From: Gelatiniphilus marinus | GTDB lineage: Bacteria; Bacteroidota; Bacteroidia; Flavobacteriales; Flavobacteriaceae | Length of the DNA stretch: 64,000 nt | NCBI RefSeq assembly: GCF_042678305.1 | Contig: NZ_JBHUDT010000005.1 | Reading direction: 5' to 3' (one strand) | Shown here: positions 1 through 8,676 of the stretch, piece by piece | Position numbering within the stretch: the stretch's first letter is position 1 | Layout of the letters: each line of letters opens with the position of its first letter | Notes under the pieces: model-generated | What the model was told of the DNA's origin: nothing | The model's database searches: none | The model's input: only the letters and a program-made list of their open reading frames with translations | Made by a program: the position numbers and the translations under genes

Positions 1-226
1 TATTCTGGCATACAACTTAAAAAAGTATCCTAAGCCTTACTTAATTCTTATTTCACAGCCTCCAGAACAAATCTATTTAGGTTAGTAAAACCGTTTCCAT
101 ATCAACATAGTTATAGAATTAACACCTTACAGCATACAGCTAGGTGTCTCTTAAAATTTTAAGCGGCGTTTCTTTTTTAATCAAAGATAACGAGCTTACA
201 CATTAACATAATAAACAAATAAAAAC

Positions 227-985
227 ATGAAAACATTAGCAAAAGTATTTTTATTAGTAACCCTTTCTTTTGGCCTTATAGCTTGCCAAAATAAAAAGGC
301 AGATTCTAACGATTCGACAAACAGTAACACCGAAACCAAAACCGAGCAGGAAACCGTACTTGTAAGCAAAGTACTAACTGCTGAAGAGCAAGCCGCATTA
401 TCTCCAGACGATGTAATTAACATTTTTAAAGAAGGCAATGAGCGCTTTATTAACAACGATCTTACAAAAAGAGACCATTCGGCCCAGGTAAGGCAAACCA
501 CTAAAGCCCAATACCCAAAAGCCATTGTGTTATCTTGTATAGATAGTAGAGTGCCAGTAGAAGATGTTTTTGATAGAGGTATTGGAGATATTTTTGTTGC
601 AAGGGTAGCGGGTAATTTTGTAAACGAAGACATTTTAGGTAGTATGGAATATGCCACAAAAGTTGCAGGTTCCAAACTGGTATTGGTGGTAGGCCATGAA
701 CATTGTGGTGCTGTAAAAGCGGCCGTAGATGATGTTAAGCTAGGTAACATTACACCAATGCTTTCTAAAATTAAACCAGCCGTAAATATGGTAGAATACG
801 ATGGCGAAAGAAACTCTAAAAATGCCGAGTTTGTTGCCGAGGTATGTAAGAGTAACGTTAAAAACACTATAGCCGAAATTCGTGCCAATAGTCCTATAAT
901 GAAGGAAATGGAAGATAATGGCGAAATTAAAATCGTTGGAGCTGTTTACGATTTGGATACAGGTAAAGTGTCTTTTTTAAATTAA
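227..985 (+). CDS. Beta-class carbonic anhydrase, predicted lipoprotein
   Basis: Interconverts CO2 and bicarbonate with a zinc ion. The 252-residue product starts with a lipoprotein signal peptide (lipobox LIAC, Cys20) and an Asn/Thr/Glu-rich linker to about residue 50, so it probably acts outside the cytoplasmic membrane. The beta-CA signature is complete: CIDSR with Cys104 and the Asp106/Arg108 dyad, then HEHCGA with His157 and Cys160. An external enzyme would supply bicarbonate or CO2 to the DabBA and SulP systems that follow on the same strand. The gap to dabB is 348 bases, so it probably has its own promoter. The family is certain; the location is inferred from the lipobox. No lesion or odd composition is visible. 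Confidence 0.95.
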   Translation: MKTLAKVFLLVTLSFGLIACQNKKADSNDSTNSNTETKTEQETVLVSKVLTAEEQAALSPDDVINIFKEGNERFINNDLTKRDHSAQVRQTTKAQYPKAIVLSCIDSRVPVEDVFDRGIGDIFVARVAGNFVNEDILGSMEYATKVAGSKLVLVVGHEHCGAVKAAVDDVKLGNITPMLSKIKPAVNMVEYDGERNSKNAEFVAEVCKSNVKNTIAEIRANSPIMKEMEDNGEIKIVGAVYDLDTGKVSFLN

Positions 986-1333
986 GACAAGGGGTTTATA
1001 TGATGTAATAATCATATAAATTTGCTAAAAACTTCATTTAAGGTATTTTATTCTTTTAAAGGGAATCTAAATGCCATAAATGGAGTTTTTTTTGTTTTGT
1101 AAAAAAAGCAAGTTTCCGATTTGTAGCTATTTCTGGCATATTGACTGAAGCTTAGTAAGGAAAAGAATGGTAGATAAAATTAATTACAAGGGTGCTCTTT
1201 ATTATCTTAAATCATAAAAAATATTTATGTATTATATATTTTATATAAATAAAAATTTATATGATTTTTTTTTAAAATTTGCAGCGCACAAATTCTGTTT
1301 GGCAAAAACGATTTAACGCTTTAATAACTTTTT
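986..1333. other. Intergenic region upstream of dabB
   Basis: No credible gene. The right part, from about 1200, is very AT-rich and carries two perfect inverted repeats at 1213-1261, listed separately. The left part shows no clear terminator hairpin after the carbonic anhydrase gene. Confidence 0.7.
1213..1261. promoter_or_regulatory. Candidate LysR-type operator pair upstream of dabB
   Basis: Two perfect dyads lie side by side. 1213-1229 is CATAAA-N5-TTTATG, and 1244-1261 is TATAAAT-N4-ATTTATA. The first fits the LysR T-N11-A rule and the CbbR-like TNA-N7-TNA form. The centres are about 31 bp apart, close to three helical turns, as expected for a recognition and an activation site. The same arrangement occurs at 6109-6155 over the start of the LysR gene. 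The flanks are AT-rich, so chance palindromes are possible. Binding is inferred. Confidence 0.5.
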
Positions 1334-2821
1334 ATGACTTCAACAGAAACGGCATCATTTAAAAACAAATTAGGGTCTGTAGCCCCAACACCGCCAAAAA
1401 AAAGGCATTGGCTTTCAGGTATTTTTATCCCTCTGGCATGGGTCTTGTTTATCGCCAATGTAGGTTATGTATTGTTTTACGTGCCTAATTTACCACAATG
1501 GCAATTAGGCGGCCTTATAGCTATAAATGGCTTATCAACTATTATGTGGTTAGTGGTTACTTTTTTTAGTGCTATTATACAAACTTATGCTTCCAATTAC
1601 TTAAAAGGGTTTAAGTACAAAGGTAAGTTTTTGCTTGTTAGTTTTCTTTTCGCGCTTAGCGTTATGTTTTTTGTAGTTGCCAACAATGTTGTGCTCTTTT
1701 GTGCTTCGTGGTTAATTATGGGGTATTTAATGACGCTTTTAATAGGTATCAACACCGGCTGGGAAGAAGCTAAAAACGCCGCACGTTATGCCCGTAATAA
1801 TTTTATTATAAGTACTGTGTTTTTAAGTCTTGCTACAGGTTTACTAGTATTTTATACAAACGCTTGGACTTTAACTGGAATTCGCGAAGGCTTGCCAGCA
1901 CTTACCAAGGGTGTAGCTACACTTGCCGCTTTGGGTGTGTTATTGGCGGCACTTATACAATCTGCAATATTTCCTTTTCATAGATGGCTTATGTCTGCCA
2001 TGACCTCTCCTACGCCAGCCTCGGCATTAATGCATGCCGGTTTTGTAAATGCTGCTGGGATATTGTTAACTATTTTCGCCCCTTTATTAGTCGAGACCCA
2101 GGTTTTAACTCTTATTTTTATTATAGGTAGTGTAACGGCTATTTTTTCTCAGTTTTCAAAATTACTTCAAGTAAACATAAAACAAAAATTAGCTTGCTCA
2201 ACCAGTGCGCAAATGAGCTTTATGATTATGCAATGTGGTCTTGGTTTTTTCAGCGCAGCTATTACCCATCTTATTTTGCATGGTTTTTACAAAGCGTATT
2301 TGTTTCTGTCTTCTGGCGAAGAAATAGAAAAAAGCATACCTAAAGATGCTCTGCCTATTCAAATCAAGCCAATCCAAACCCTGTTTATTTTAGTAATTAG
2401 TGGTCTGGGAGGCGTCTTGTTTGCATATATAACTGGTAAAGGTTTGGCATGGGATACAGGTTTGTTTTTAACCTTTATTGTAGCCATAACCGTTGGGCAA
2501 ATAACCTATAACGTGTTAAATCACTTTAGGTTTTCAATAGTAAAAAAAATAATTGTTTTGCCATTTGCATTAGCTATTGGTATAGGCGTTTATGCGCTAA
2601 CTTATAACGGTATTGCTTTACTTCTTGCAGATATGCCAATGGCAAATAAGCCTATAGACCTTACCTATGTTCATGTTCTTGTTGGAGCCCTATTCTTGTT
2701 GGCGTTTTATGTTATGCTTTCGGGTAGGTACCAAAAAATCCCTTGGCTTTATGTAAAACTGTTAAATGCATCTCAGCCATTCAATAAATCAGTTATTTCT
2801 TATAAACATAATCGATCTTAA
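1334..2821 (+). CDS. dabB: DabB: proton-conducting membrane subunit of the DAB inorganic carbon pump
   Basis: Polytopic protein of 495 residues related to NuoL/MrpA-type proton channels. It has more than ten hydrophobic segments, and the conserved core includes SAIFPFHRWLMSAMTSPTP and ALMHAGFVNAAG (about residues 210-240), typical of the proton-conducting transporter domain. The gene directly following, two bases away, is dabA. This is the standard two-gene DAB (DUF2309/NuoL-like) arrangement, in which DabB is thought to couple ion flow to DabA-driven CO2 capture. No complex I genes are nearby, which argues against a respiratory subunit. A candidate LysR site pair lies 70-120 bases upstream. 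The ATG follows an AT-rich leader without a clear Shine-Dalgarno sequence, as is usual in this phylum. Confidence 0.92.
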   Translation: MTSTETASFKNKLGSVAPTPPKKRHWLSGIFIPLAWVLFIANVGYVLFYVPNLPQWQLGGLIAINGLSTIMWLVVTFFSAIIQTYASNYLKGFKYKGKFLLVSFLFALSVMFFVVANNVVLFCASWLIMGYLMTLLIGINTGWEEAKNAARYARNNFIISTVFLSLATGLLVFYTNAWTLTGIREGLPALTKGVATLAALGVLLAALIQSAIFPFHRWLMSAMTSPTPASALMHAGFVNAAGILLTIFAPLLVETQVLTLIFIIGSVTAIFSQFSKLLQVNIKQKLACSTSAQMSFMIMQCGLGFFSAAITHLILHGFYKAYLFLSSGEEIEKSIPKDALPIQIKPIQTLFILVISGLGGVLFAYITGKGLAWDTGLFLTFIVAITVGQITYNVLNHFRFSIVKKIIVLPFALAIGIGVYALTYNGIALLLADMPMANKPIDLTYVHVLVGALFLLAFYVMLSGRYQKIPWLYVKLLNASQPFNKSVISYKHNRS

Positions 2822-2823
2822 CT

Positions 2824-5127
2824 ATGCAGGATATTTTAAAAAGTATCGAAAAGGCTACACAAACATTTGGAACCACATGGCCTTTATATGCTTTTGTCGC
2901 CTCTAATCCGTTGTCGGGTTACGAGCACATGCCTTTTGATAAAGCGGCTCAACTAGCATCGCGACTTTTAAAAGCATCAACCTATCCTAACGCTTCAGAG
3001 TTTAAAGCCGCTTTACAAAGAAACGATATCGATAACGATGTTTTATTGAATTGCCTATCTGAAAATCAATTGTTTGAGTCTTCTGGTTTTTACCTAAAAC
3101 AAATGTTAGCTCATGAGCAAAATAAAACAAAAGCAAAATATGGAAAGTTAGATGTTATCATGTCTAAATGGTTATCGGCTTTTTTAGATGAAGGTCTTGC
3201 TGAGTGGCAAATGCCAAATAAAGAACAAGGTTTTTATAAGGCATGGAAACTATTAGCTGTATTTGATGCTAGTTTAGGAAAAAAACTAATAACTACATTA
3301 CCTGAAACCAGTTTGGAAGCCATAAAAATAGTATTGGATAAAAACGATATATGCAATTACCAAGCATTTTTTGAAGAACACATGGCCGCTTTATCCGGTT
3401 GGGTTGGATATATAAAGCACAGGGAAAACAATGCTAGTTTGTGGAACCAATCGTTCCCTATTACAATGGAAGATTATTTAGCAGTTCGATTAAGTATTGC
3501 GCAACATATTTACGGCAAACTAAACAATGTTGAAGCTCCAGCAAATAACGCCACCCAATTTAAACTGAAAAACACCTGGTTGAAAGCTTGGGAACAGACT
3601 TTTCAAAACAACTTAATAGCAGCCATAAGCAGCAATAATAAAGTAACACGACCAAAAACAGTAATAGAAGCGCAAATGGTATTTTGCATCGATACGCGAT
3701 CTGAATTAATTCGCCGTCATATAGAAGCTCATGGCAACTATGAAACCTATGGGTATGCAGGTTTTTTTGGCATAGCTATGGATTATAAACGTTTTGATAC
3801 TAATATCATCTCAAAAGCTTGTCCGCCAATAGTGGGATCGCCTTATTTGGTAACAGAAAAGCCAAACCCAGAACAGCAAAATAAGGTACACTTGTTTAAA
3901 AGACAAAAGCAGCAAGGTAAAGCCATGCAATATGTATTAAAACGACTTAAAAACATGTTGCCCTCATCATTTGGATTTGTAGAGGGCGCCGGTTTTTTTT
4001 ACGGATTGAGTTTAATTATGCAAACCTTAATACCACAGTCTTTTTTCAAGATTAAAACAAAAAGCAGTAACAGTCATGAAGATTTTTGCGAACCAGAAAT
4101 AAGCTATAATCAAGGATGCGAAAGTGAGGGGATTCCAATTGCTTTAGATGAAAAAGTGGCTATTGTAAAATCTGCTTTTAGCTTAACAGGATGGCAAAAT
4201 TTTGCGCCCTTGGTATTATTTGTTGGCCATGGGAGCCATACTACAAACAACCCATTTGCATCAAGTTTAGATTGTGGTGCCTGTGCTGCAAACCCTGGGC
4301 GCCATAACGCCAGATTACTGGCCAAATTAGCCAATTTACAAGAAGTTCGCGATGTTTTAAAAACAGCACACAATATTTCTATACCTAACGAAACCTTATT
4401 TATTGGTGCCGAACATAACACAACCACAGATGCCATAACATTGTTTGATGGCAACGTGCCAACATCGCATCTGGAAGCGCTTGCTATTTTAAAGCAAAAC
4501 CTTGCAAAAGCTCAAAAAACCGCTACTCAAGAGCGCTTATGTATGGAGTCTGGAAGCATTGATCTAGCATTAAAAAAGGCAACCGATTGGGATGAAACTC
4601 GTCCGGAATGGGGATTGGCAAAAAATGCAGGTTTTATAATTGCTCCTCGATCGCTTACTCAAAACACCAATTTGGATGGGCGTTGTTTTTTACATTCTTA
4701 CAATTATAAGCAGGATAAAACAGGTGAAGCTTTAGAAGGTATTTTATGTGGTCCCATGGTAGTAACACAGTGGATTAACAATCATTATTACTTTACCACA
4801 GTTGATACAGATAAATTTGGCGGAGGCTCTAAAATTACCCATAATATTACTGGTAAATTTGGTGTTTTGCAGGGCAATGGAGGCGATATTAAAATGGGCT
4901 TGCCCTTACAGTCTTTAAAGGCGACCGACAAAGAATTGTACCATAAACCCTTGCGTTTAACAGTAGTTATTCAGGCGCCTTTAAAGCGTGTGGAAAATAT
5001 TTTGAAAAAACACCATCATCTTAAAAATTTGGTTGATAACGAATGGATTTATTTAAAAATTCTAGACCCAGATAACCAAAATCTGCCTACAAGCTATACA
5101 AAAGACCTAAAATGGCAAGTGCTTTAA
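2824..5127 (+). CDS. dabA: DabA: zinc-binding subunit of the DAB inorganic carbon pump (DUF2309)
   Basis: Large 767-residue soluble subunit of the DUF2309/UPF0753 family. The zinc site known from characterised DabA, which resembles that of beta-carbonic anhydrases, is present: FCIDTRSE gives Cys288 and Asp290, VGHG gives His469, and DCGAC gives Cys484, with Cys487 next to it. In the DAB model the site hydrates CO2 vectorially with energy from the DabB ion channel, so bicarbonate accumulates in the cytoplasm. It starts two bases after dabB and is almost certainly cotranscribed. The gene is full length for the family. It ends tail to tail with the LysR gene, 48 bases apart, with no obvious terminator hairpin between them. 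Confidence 0.95.
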   Translation: MQDILKSIEKATQTFGTTWPLYAFVASNPLSGYEHMPFDKAAQLASRLLKASTYPNASEFKAALQRNDIDNDVLLNCLSENQLFESSGFYLKQMLAHEQNKTKAKYGKLDVIMSKWLSAFLDEGLAEWQMPNKEQGFYKAWKLLAVFDASLGKKLITTLPETSLEAIKIVLDKNDICNYQAFFEEHMAALSGWVGYIKHRENNASLWNQSFPITMEDYLAVRLSIAQHIYGKLNNVEAPANNATQFKLKNTWLKAWEQTFQNNLIAAISSNNKVTRPKTVIEAQMVFCIDTRSELIRRHIEAHGNYETYGYAGFFGIAMDYKRFDTNIISKACPPIVGSPYLVTEKPNPEQQNKVHLFKRQKQQGKAMQYVLKRLKNMLPSSFGFVEGAGFFYGLSLIMQTLIPQSFFKIKTKSSNSHEDFCEPEISYNQGCESEGIPIALDEKVAIVKSAFSLTGWQNFAPLVLFVGHGSHTTNNPFASSLDCGACAANPGRHNARLLAKLANLQEVRDVLKTAHNISIPNETLFIGAEHNTTTDAITLFDGNVPTSHLEALAILKQNLAKAQKTATQERLCMESGSIDLALKKATDWDETRPEWGLAKNAGFIIAPRSLTQNTNLDGRCFLHSYNYKQDKTGEALEGILCGPMVVTQWINNHYYFTTVDTDKFGGGSKITHNITGKFGVLQGNGGDIKMGLPLQSLKATDKELYHKPLRLTVVIQAPLKRVENILKKHHHLKNLVDNEWIYLKILDPDNQNLPTSYTKDLKWQVL

Positions 5128-5175
5128 GCTTAGGTAATTAAAATGCAATGCTAAAAAAAGTAAATAAAGTGATAA

Positions 5176-6111
5176 TTAATAAAACTCATAATTTTCAAGC
5201 CATTTAAAGTTTTCTGAAATAATAGTATCTTTTTGGTCTTGTATATAATCTATAAAAGCGGTTGCGGTAGGCATAAATTTTTTGCCTTTCAGCCAAATTA
5301 AGTTCCAAGACGATGTTATAGGTAAGCCTTTGGCTTCAATTATATGCAGTTCGTTATCTTGCAATTCATTTTTTATTCCAATTAATGGCATAATAGAGTA
5401 GCCCAAACCAGCAATTACAGCCTGTTTAACGGCTTCGTTGGTTGAAAGTTGCAGCTTTTTTTTAGTTGTAATCTGGCGTGTACTTAAATAATCTTCCATG
5501 GCTTTGCGTGTAGCAGATCCTTTTTCTCTATATATAAGAGGTAGATTTTTTAAAATAAAATCAAATTTCTTATTATACAGGTTTTTGGCATGCGCCTTGT
5601 TACCCACTAAAAATAATTTATTTTGCATTAATGCAATGCGCTCTACCTCCAAGTTGTCTGGCATTACAGAAACCAATGCAAAATCTATCTTATTTTGTTC
5701 TAAACTCTCAAGCACTTTAAACCTATTGGTAACATCCATTTTAAGATCAACCCCAACGTGTTTTTGTAAAAATCCAGAAAGAAAATAGGGCATTACATAT
5801 TTTCCGGTAGATACAACGGCAATGTTAAGTTGCCCGGTCAAGAATCCTTTGTAATCCATGGTTTTGTGTTTCATGGCATTTACCTCTTTAAGTATTCGCC
5901 TGCTGGCTTCGGCAATTTCTTCGCCAAAAGGTGTAATGTATAACTGCCTGCCAATAACTTCTGTTAGCGGTATTTCAAATTGGTTTTGAAGATTTTTTAA
6001 TTGAATGGAAACGGCAGGTTGTGTTAAAAACAATAATTCTGAAGCTTTGGTAATGCTTTTAGTTTCAACAATTTTCAAGAAAATTTGAAGCTGATTGAGT
6101 GTATAGTTCAT
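5176..6111 (-). CDS. LysR-family regulator, CbbR-like, probable regulator of the carbon uptake genes
   Basis: 311 residues with an N-terminal winged helix-turn-helix (about 1-60, including NQLQIFLKIVETKSITKAS and LTQPAVSIQLKNLQ) and a periplasmic-binding-protein-like effector domain (about 90-295). Overall look and size resemble the CbbR/CysB-like branch that controls CO2 fixation and carbon-concentrating genes. It lies between dabBA and the sulP gene, which points to these as targets. Its own start codon is part of a CATAAA-N5-TTTATG dyad, matching one in front of dabB, so autoregulation is likely. The effector is unknown. Family assignment is certain; target assignment is inference from neighbourhood and the shared dyads. 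Confidence 0.9.
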   Translation of the reverse strand: MNYTLNQLQIFLKIVETKSITKASELLFLTQPAVSIQLKNLQNQFEIPLTEVIGRQLYITPFGEEIAEASRRILKEVNAMKHKTMDYKGFLTGQLNIAVVSTGKYVMPYFLSGFLQKHVGVDLKMDVTNRFKVLESLEQNKIDFALVSVMPDNLEVERIALMQNKLFLVGNKAHAKNLYNKKFDFILKNLPLIYREKGSATRKAMEDYLSTRQITTKKKLQLSTNEAVKQAVIAGLGYSIMPLIGIKNELQDNELHIIEAKGLPITSSWNLIWLKGKKFMPTATAFIDYIQDQKDTIISENFKWLENYEFY

Positions 6112-6155
6112 AAATATAATTTATGTTTTTAAGGTAAATATAAAAATATATTTAT
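6109..6155. promoter_or_regulatory. Candidate LysR autoregulatory operator pair
   Basis: 6109-6125 reads CATAAA-N5-TTTATG; its left CAT is the reverse-strand ATG of the LysR gene. A second dyad, ATAAA-N6-TTTAT, spans 6140-6155. The centres are about 30.5 bp apart, nearly the spacing seen in front of dabB. Overlap with the start codon would suit autorepression. This is inferred from symmetry and location only. Confidence 0.45.
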
Positions 6156-6706
6156 GCCGTTAACTATTTAAGTTTATACAGCGCATATAATTTTACACTT
6201 TTTTCTGGTTGAGGTGCTTAAAACCAGAGTGGCATGGCATGTTATAATTTTATGTTATTTGTTGGTCTTGTATATTTAATTTTCAGGTTGAAGGTTAAAA
6301 CCCAAATCCACAGGCTTCCGGATTATTGAAGTTGCTTTAGTTTAAAAAAATATTTTAGCCACCAAAGTTAAAAATTAAAACAAAAACTTTATAATGTGTT
6401 CGCAGTTTTACTAGCCATTTCACGAATCAGACTTTCAGTGTAAAAACTAAAACTATAGAATTACATTCCATAGCGGTTTATTTGTGTTAAGCATTAATGG
6501 AACCGATTATTTAATTGCTTCATTTCTATAATAAAATACTTTCTTTTTTTTTTGATGGGTATTGGTTTTACTATCTCTATATTTATGGCTAGTTTTGCCT
6601 TTTGAAATAAGGCCTAGTGCATCAATTCTGCTAAGGCCATACTTTTACGGACTCACTTAGGTCTATTGTAACTGTTTTTCTTGTTTAAAACTAATGTAAT
6701 CTAATA
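6112..6706. other. Intergenic region between the LysR gene and sulP
   Basis: 595 bases without a credible reading frame. The first 45 bases hold the LysR dyads. The rest contains homopolymer T runs and no palindrome comparable to the dabB and lysR sites, no RNA motif I recognise, and no decayed gene I could reconstruct. Confidence 0.6.
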
Positions 6707-8572
6707 ATGAAATCTTTTTTTTCAAACTTTAAAGGAGATGCTTTTGGAGGTATTACTGCTGGTATTGTAGCCTTGCCATTAGCACTGGCTTTTGGGGTCT
6801 CATCTGGTTTAGGTCCTGCTGCAGGCTTATATGGTGCTATTTTTGTTAGTTTTTTTGCTGCTCTATTTGGAGGCACAAACACACAAATTTCTGGGCCAAC
6901 AGCACCTATGACTGCGGTTTCTATGGTACTTGTTTCTGGCCTTGTTGCGGCTAACGACGGTAACCTGGAAAAAGCCCTTCCTATTATTTTAAGTGTTTTT
7001 TTGCTAGCGGGCCTAATACAAATAGCATTTGGTTTTCTAGGTTTCGGAAAATACATTAAATATATACCCTACCCTGTAGTCTCAGGTTTTATGACGGCTA
7101 TTGGCGTAGTAATTTTAATTACTCAAATTCTGCCCGTATTGGGTTATTACCCTAAAGAGGACTATACCTATTTAAACCAGTTTAAAGCCGAGGCAGAAAA
7201 TGTAATTGTCCAGAATATTTTAGAGGAAAAAGCAAAAGAAGGTGTTTTGGATTTACAGGATTACAAACAAATTATAACTGAAACCACTCAGTTTACAGAA
7301 GAGGCTATTTTAAAAGAGGCTAAAATTCTTGCCTCAAAAAAAACATCGGGGGTCATGGGCTCTATAAAGGCGCTTCCCCGTGCGCTAAAAAATATAAGTT
7401 GGCTGGAGTTGCTTTTGGCTCTGGGCACGATTTTTATTATATACGTATTTAAGTTAGTAACAAAAGCGGTTCCAAGCACACTGGTGGCATTAATTGTTAT
7501 GTCTGGAATAGCCATAGGTTTTGGTTTAGATTATAAGCAAATTGAAGAAATACCCCATACTTTTCCTGTTCCTAATTTAGAGATTTTCACCGCATTTTCC
7601 CTAAGCAGTATGGCTCCATATGTATTTACAGCTTTTACGCTGGCTTTATTGGGATCCATAGATTCTTTACTTACCAGTGTTGTGGCAGACAACATAACTA
7701 AAACACGGCACAAGCCAAACAAAGAGCTGTTTGGTCAAGGCATAGGCAATGGCATTGCCGCTATATTTGGTGGCCTTCCAGGAGCTGGCGCAACTATTAG
7801 AACTGTTGTAAACATTAATTCTGGAGGAAAAACAAAATTGTCCGGTATGTTTGCTGGTGTTATGTTACTCGTTATTTTGTTGGGCTTGGGGCCTGTGGCA
7901 TCAAAAATTCCAGCGGCCGTTTTAGCAGGCGTATTGATTACTGTTGGCATAGGGGTAATGGACTATAAAGGTTTAAGAGCTATAAGCAGTTTGCCTAGAG
8001 ATTTAAAATTAGGGCCATTAAAATTCAGCTCTGAGGCGTTGGTAATGTTTACGGTTTTAATTTTATCTAGCTTTTGGAATTTGGTTTATGCCGTTGCCAT
8101 AGGATTAGTGGTATCTTCTTTGATGTTTATGAAGAAAATTAGTGATTTAACCGGCGAACAAAGCGACGTACAAGCGTTTAAAGAAAATGAATGGAAAGGT
8201 AAAATTGATTTTCCCGACCAGTTAAAAGATAAGGTGTTTGTAGCACAATTAAAGGGTCCCTTGTTTTTTGGCTCCATTACAGATTTTTTAAACTTGGCCA
8301 CTCTTATTCCTAATACGGCAACTTATGTTATAATGCGTTTAAGCCGCGTGCGCCACATGGATCAATCTGGAGCTTATGCCATGGAAGATATGTTAAGGGA
8401 ATTACAGAAAAAAAACATCAAGGTGCTTTTTGTTAAGCTATCATCGCAACCCCGTTACATGTTGGAACGTATAGATGCTATACCTTATATTATTCCAGAT
8501 GATGAAATTTTTGATGATTTTGGAGAATGTGTTAAATGGTTGAATAAAAGGATGATACCGGCTAAAAACTAG
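6707..8572 (+). CDS. SulP-family anion transporter with STAS domain, probable bicarbonate transporter
   Basis: 621 residues: a SulP membrane domain (about 10-470, starting with the GGITAGIVALPLALAFG signature and LGSIDSLLTSVVADNITKTR) and a C-terminal cytoplasmic STAS domain (about 500-615). SulP proteins move sulfate, bicarbonate and other anions, often with Na+ or H+. Placement beside dabBA, a LysR regulator and a carbonic anhydrase favours bicarbonate (BicA-like) over sulfate; the sulfate-assimilation genes are 27 kb away. An acidic loop insert of about 60 residues (about 165-225) occurs in many Bacteroidota members. The substrate is inference; the family is certain. A hairpin at 8619-8655 may end the transcript. 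Confidence 0.92.
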   Translation: MKSFFSNFKGDAFGGITAGIVALPLALAFGVSSGLGPAAGLYGAIFVSFFAALFGGTNTQISGPTAPMTAVSMVLVSGLVAANDGNLEKALPIILSVFLLAGLIQIAFGFLGFGKYIKYIPYPVVSGFMTAIGVVILITQILPVLGYYPKEDYTYLNQFKAEAENVIVQNILEEKAKEGVLDLQDYKQIITETTQFTEEAILKEAKILASKKTSGVMGSIKALPRALKNISWLELLLALGTIFIIYVFKLVTKAVPSTLVALIVMSGIAIGFGLDYKQIEEIPHTFPVPNLEIFTAFSLSSMAPYVFTAFTLALLGSIDSLLTSVVADNITKTRHKPNKELFGQGIGNGIAAIFGGLPGAGATIRTVVNINSGGKTKLSGMFAGVMLLVILLGLGPVASKIPAAVLAGVLITVGIGVMDYKGLRAISSLPRDLKLGPLKFSSEALVMFTVLILSSFWNLVYAVAIGLVVSSLMFMKKISDLTGEQSDVQAFKENEWKGKIDFPDQLKDKVFVAQLKGPLFFGSITDFLNLATLIPNTATYVIMRLSRVRHMDQSGAYAMEDMLRELQKKNIKVLFVKLSSQPRYMLERIDAIPYIIPDDEIFDDFGECVKWLNKRMIPAKN

Positions 8573-8618
8573 TTTTTTTTCAGATTAAAAGCTGTTGGTT
8601 AATGGGTTTTTATTTAAG

Positions 8619-8655
8619 CAGTACCTCATAAACCATGTAAGCTTATGAGGTACTG
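8619..8655. terminator. Hairpin between convergent genes
   Basis: A perfect 13-bp inverted repeat (8619-8631 with 8643-8655, 11-base loop) between the ends of the sulP gene and the minus-strand DUF5689 gene. It lacks a clean U run on either side, so bidirectional termination is likely but not certain. Confidence 0.5.
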
Positions 8656-8676
8656 GCTAATATGATAATTTAAAAA

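Noticed and set aside
150..163. Perfect palindrome CTTAAAATTTTAAG upstream of the carbonic anhydrase gene as a LysR site
   Set aside because: It does not match the CATAAA-N5-TTTATG form, and AT palindromes of this kind are common in such sequence.
196..888. 230-residue reverse frame opposite the carbonic anhydrase
   Set aside because: Antisense to a clearly conserved gene, low-complexity Ser/Leu composition, no family features.
5176..6111. Regulator of a RuBisCO operon (true CbbR)
   Set aside because: No RuBisCO or Calvin cycle gene in the window; only the general similarity of LysR proteins supports it.
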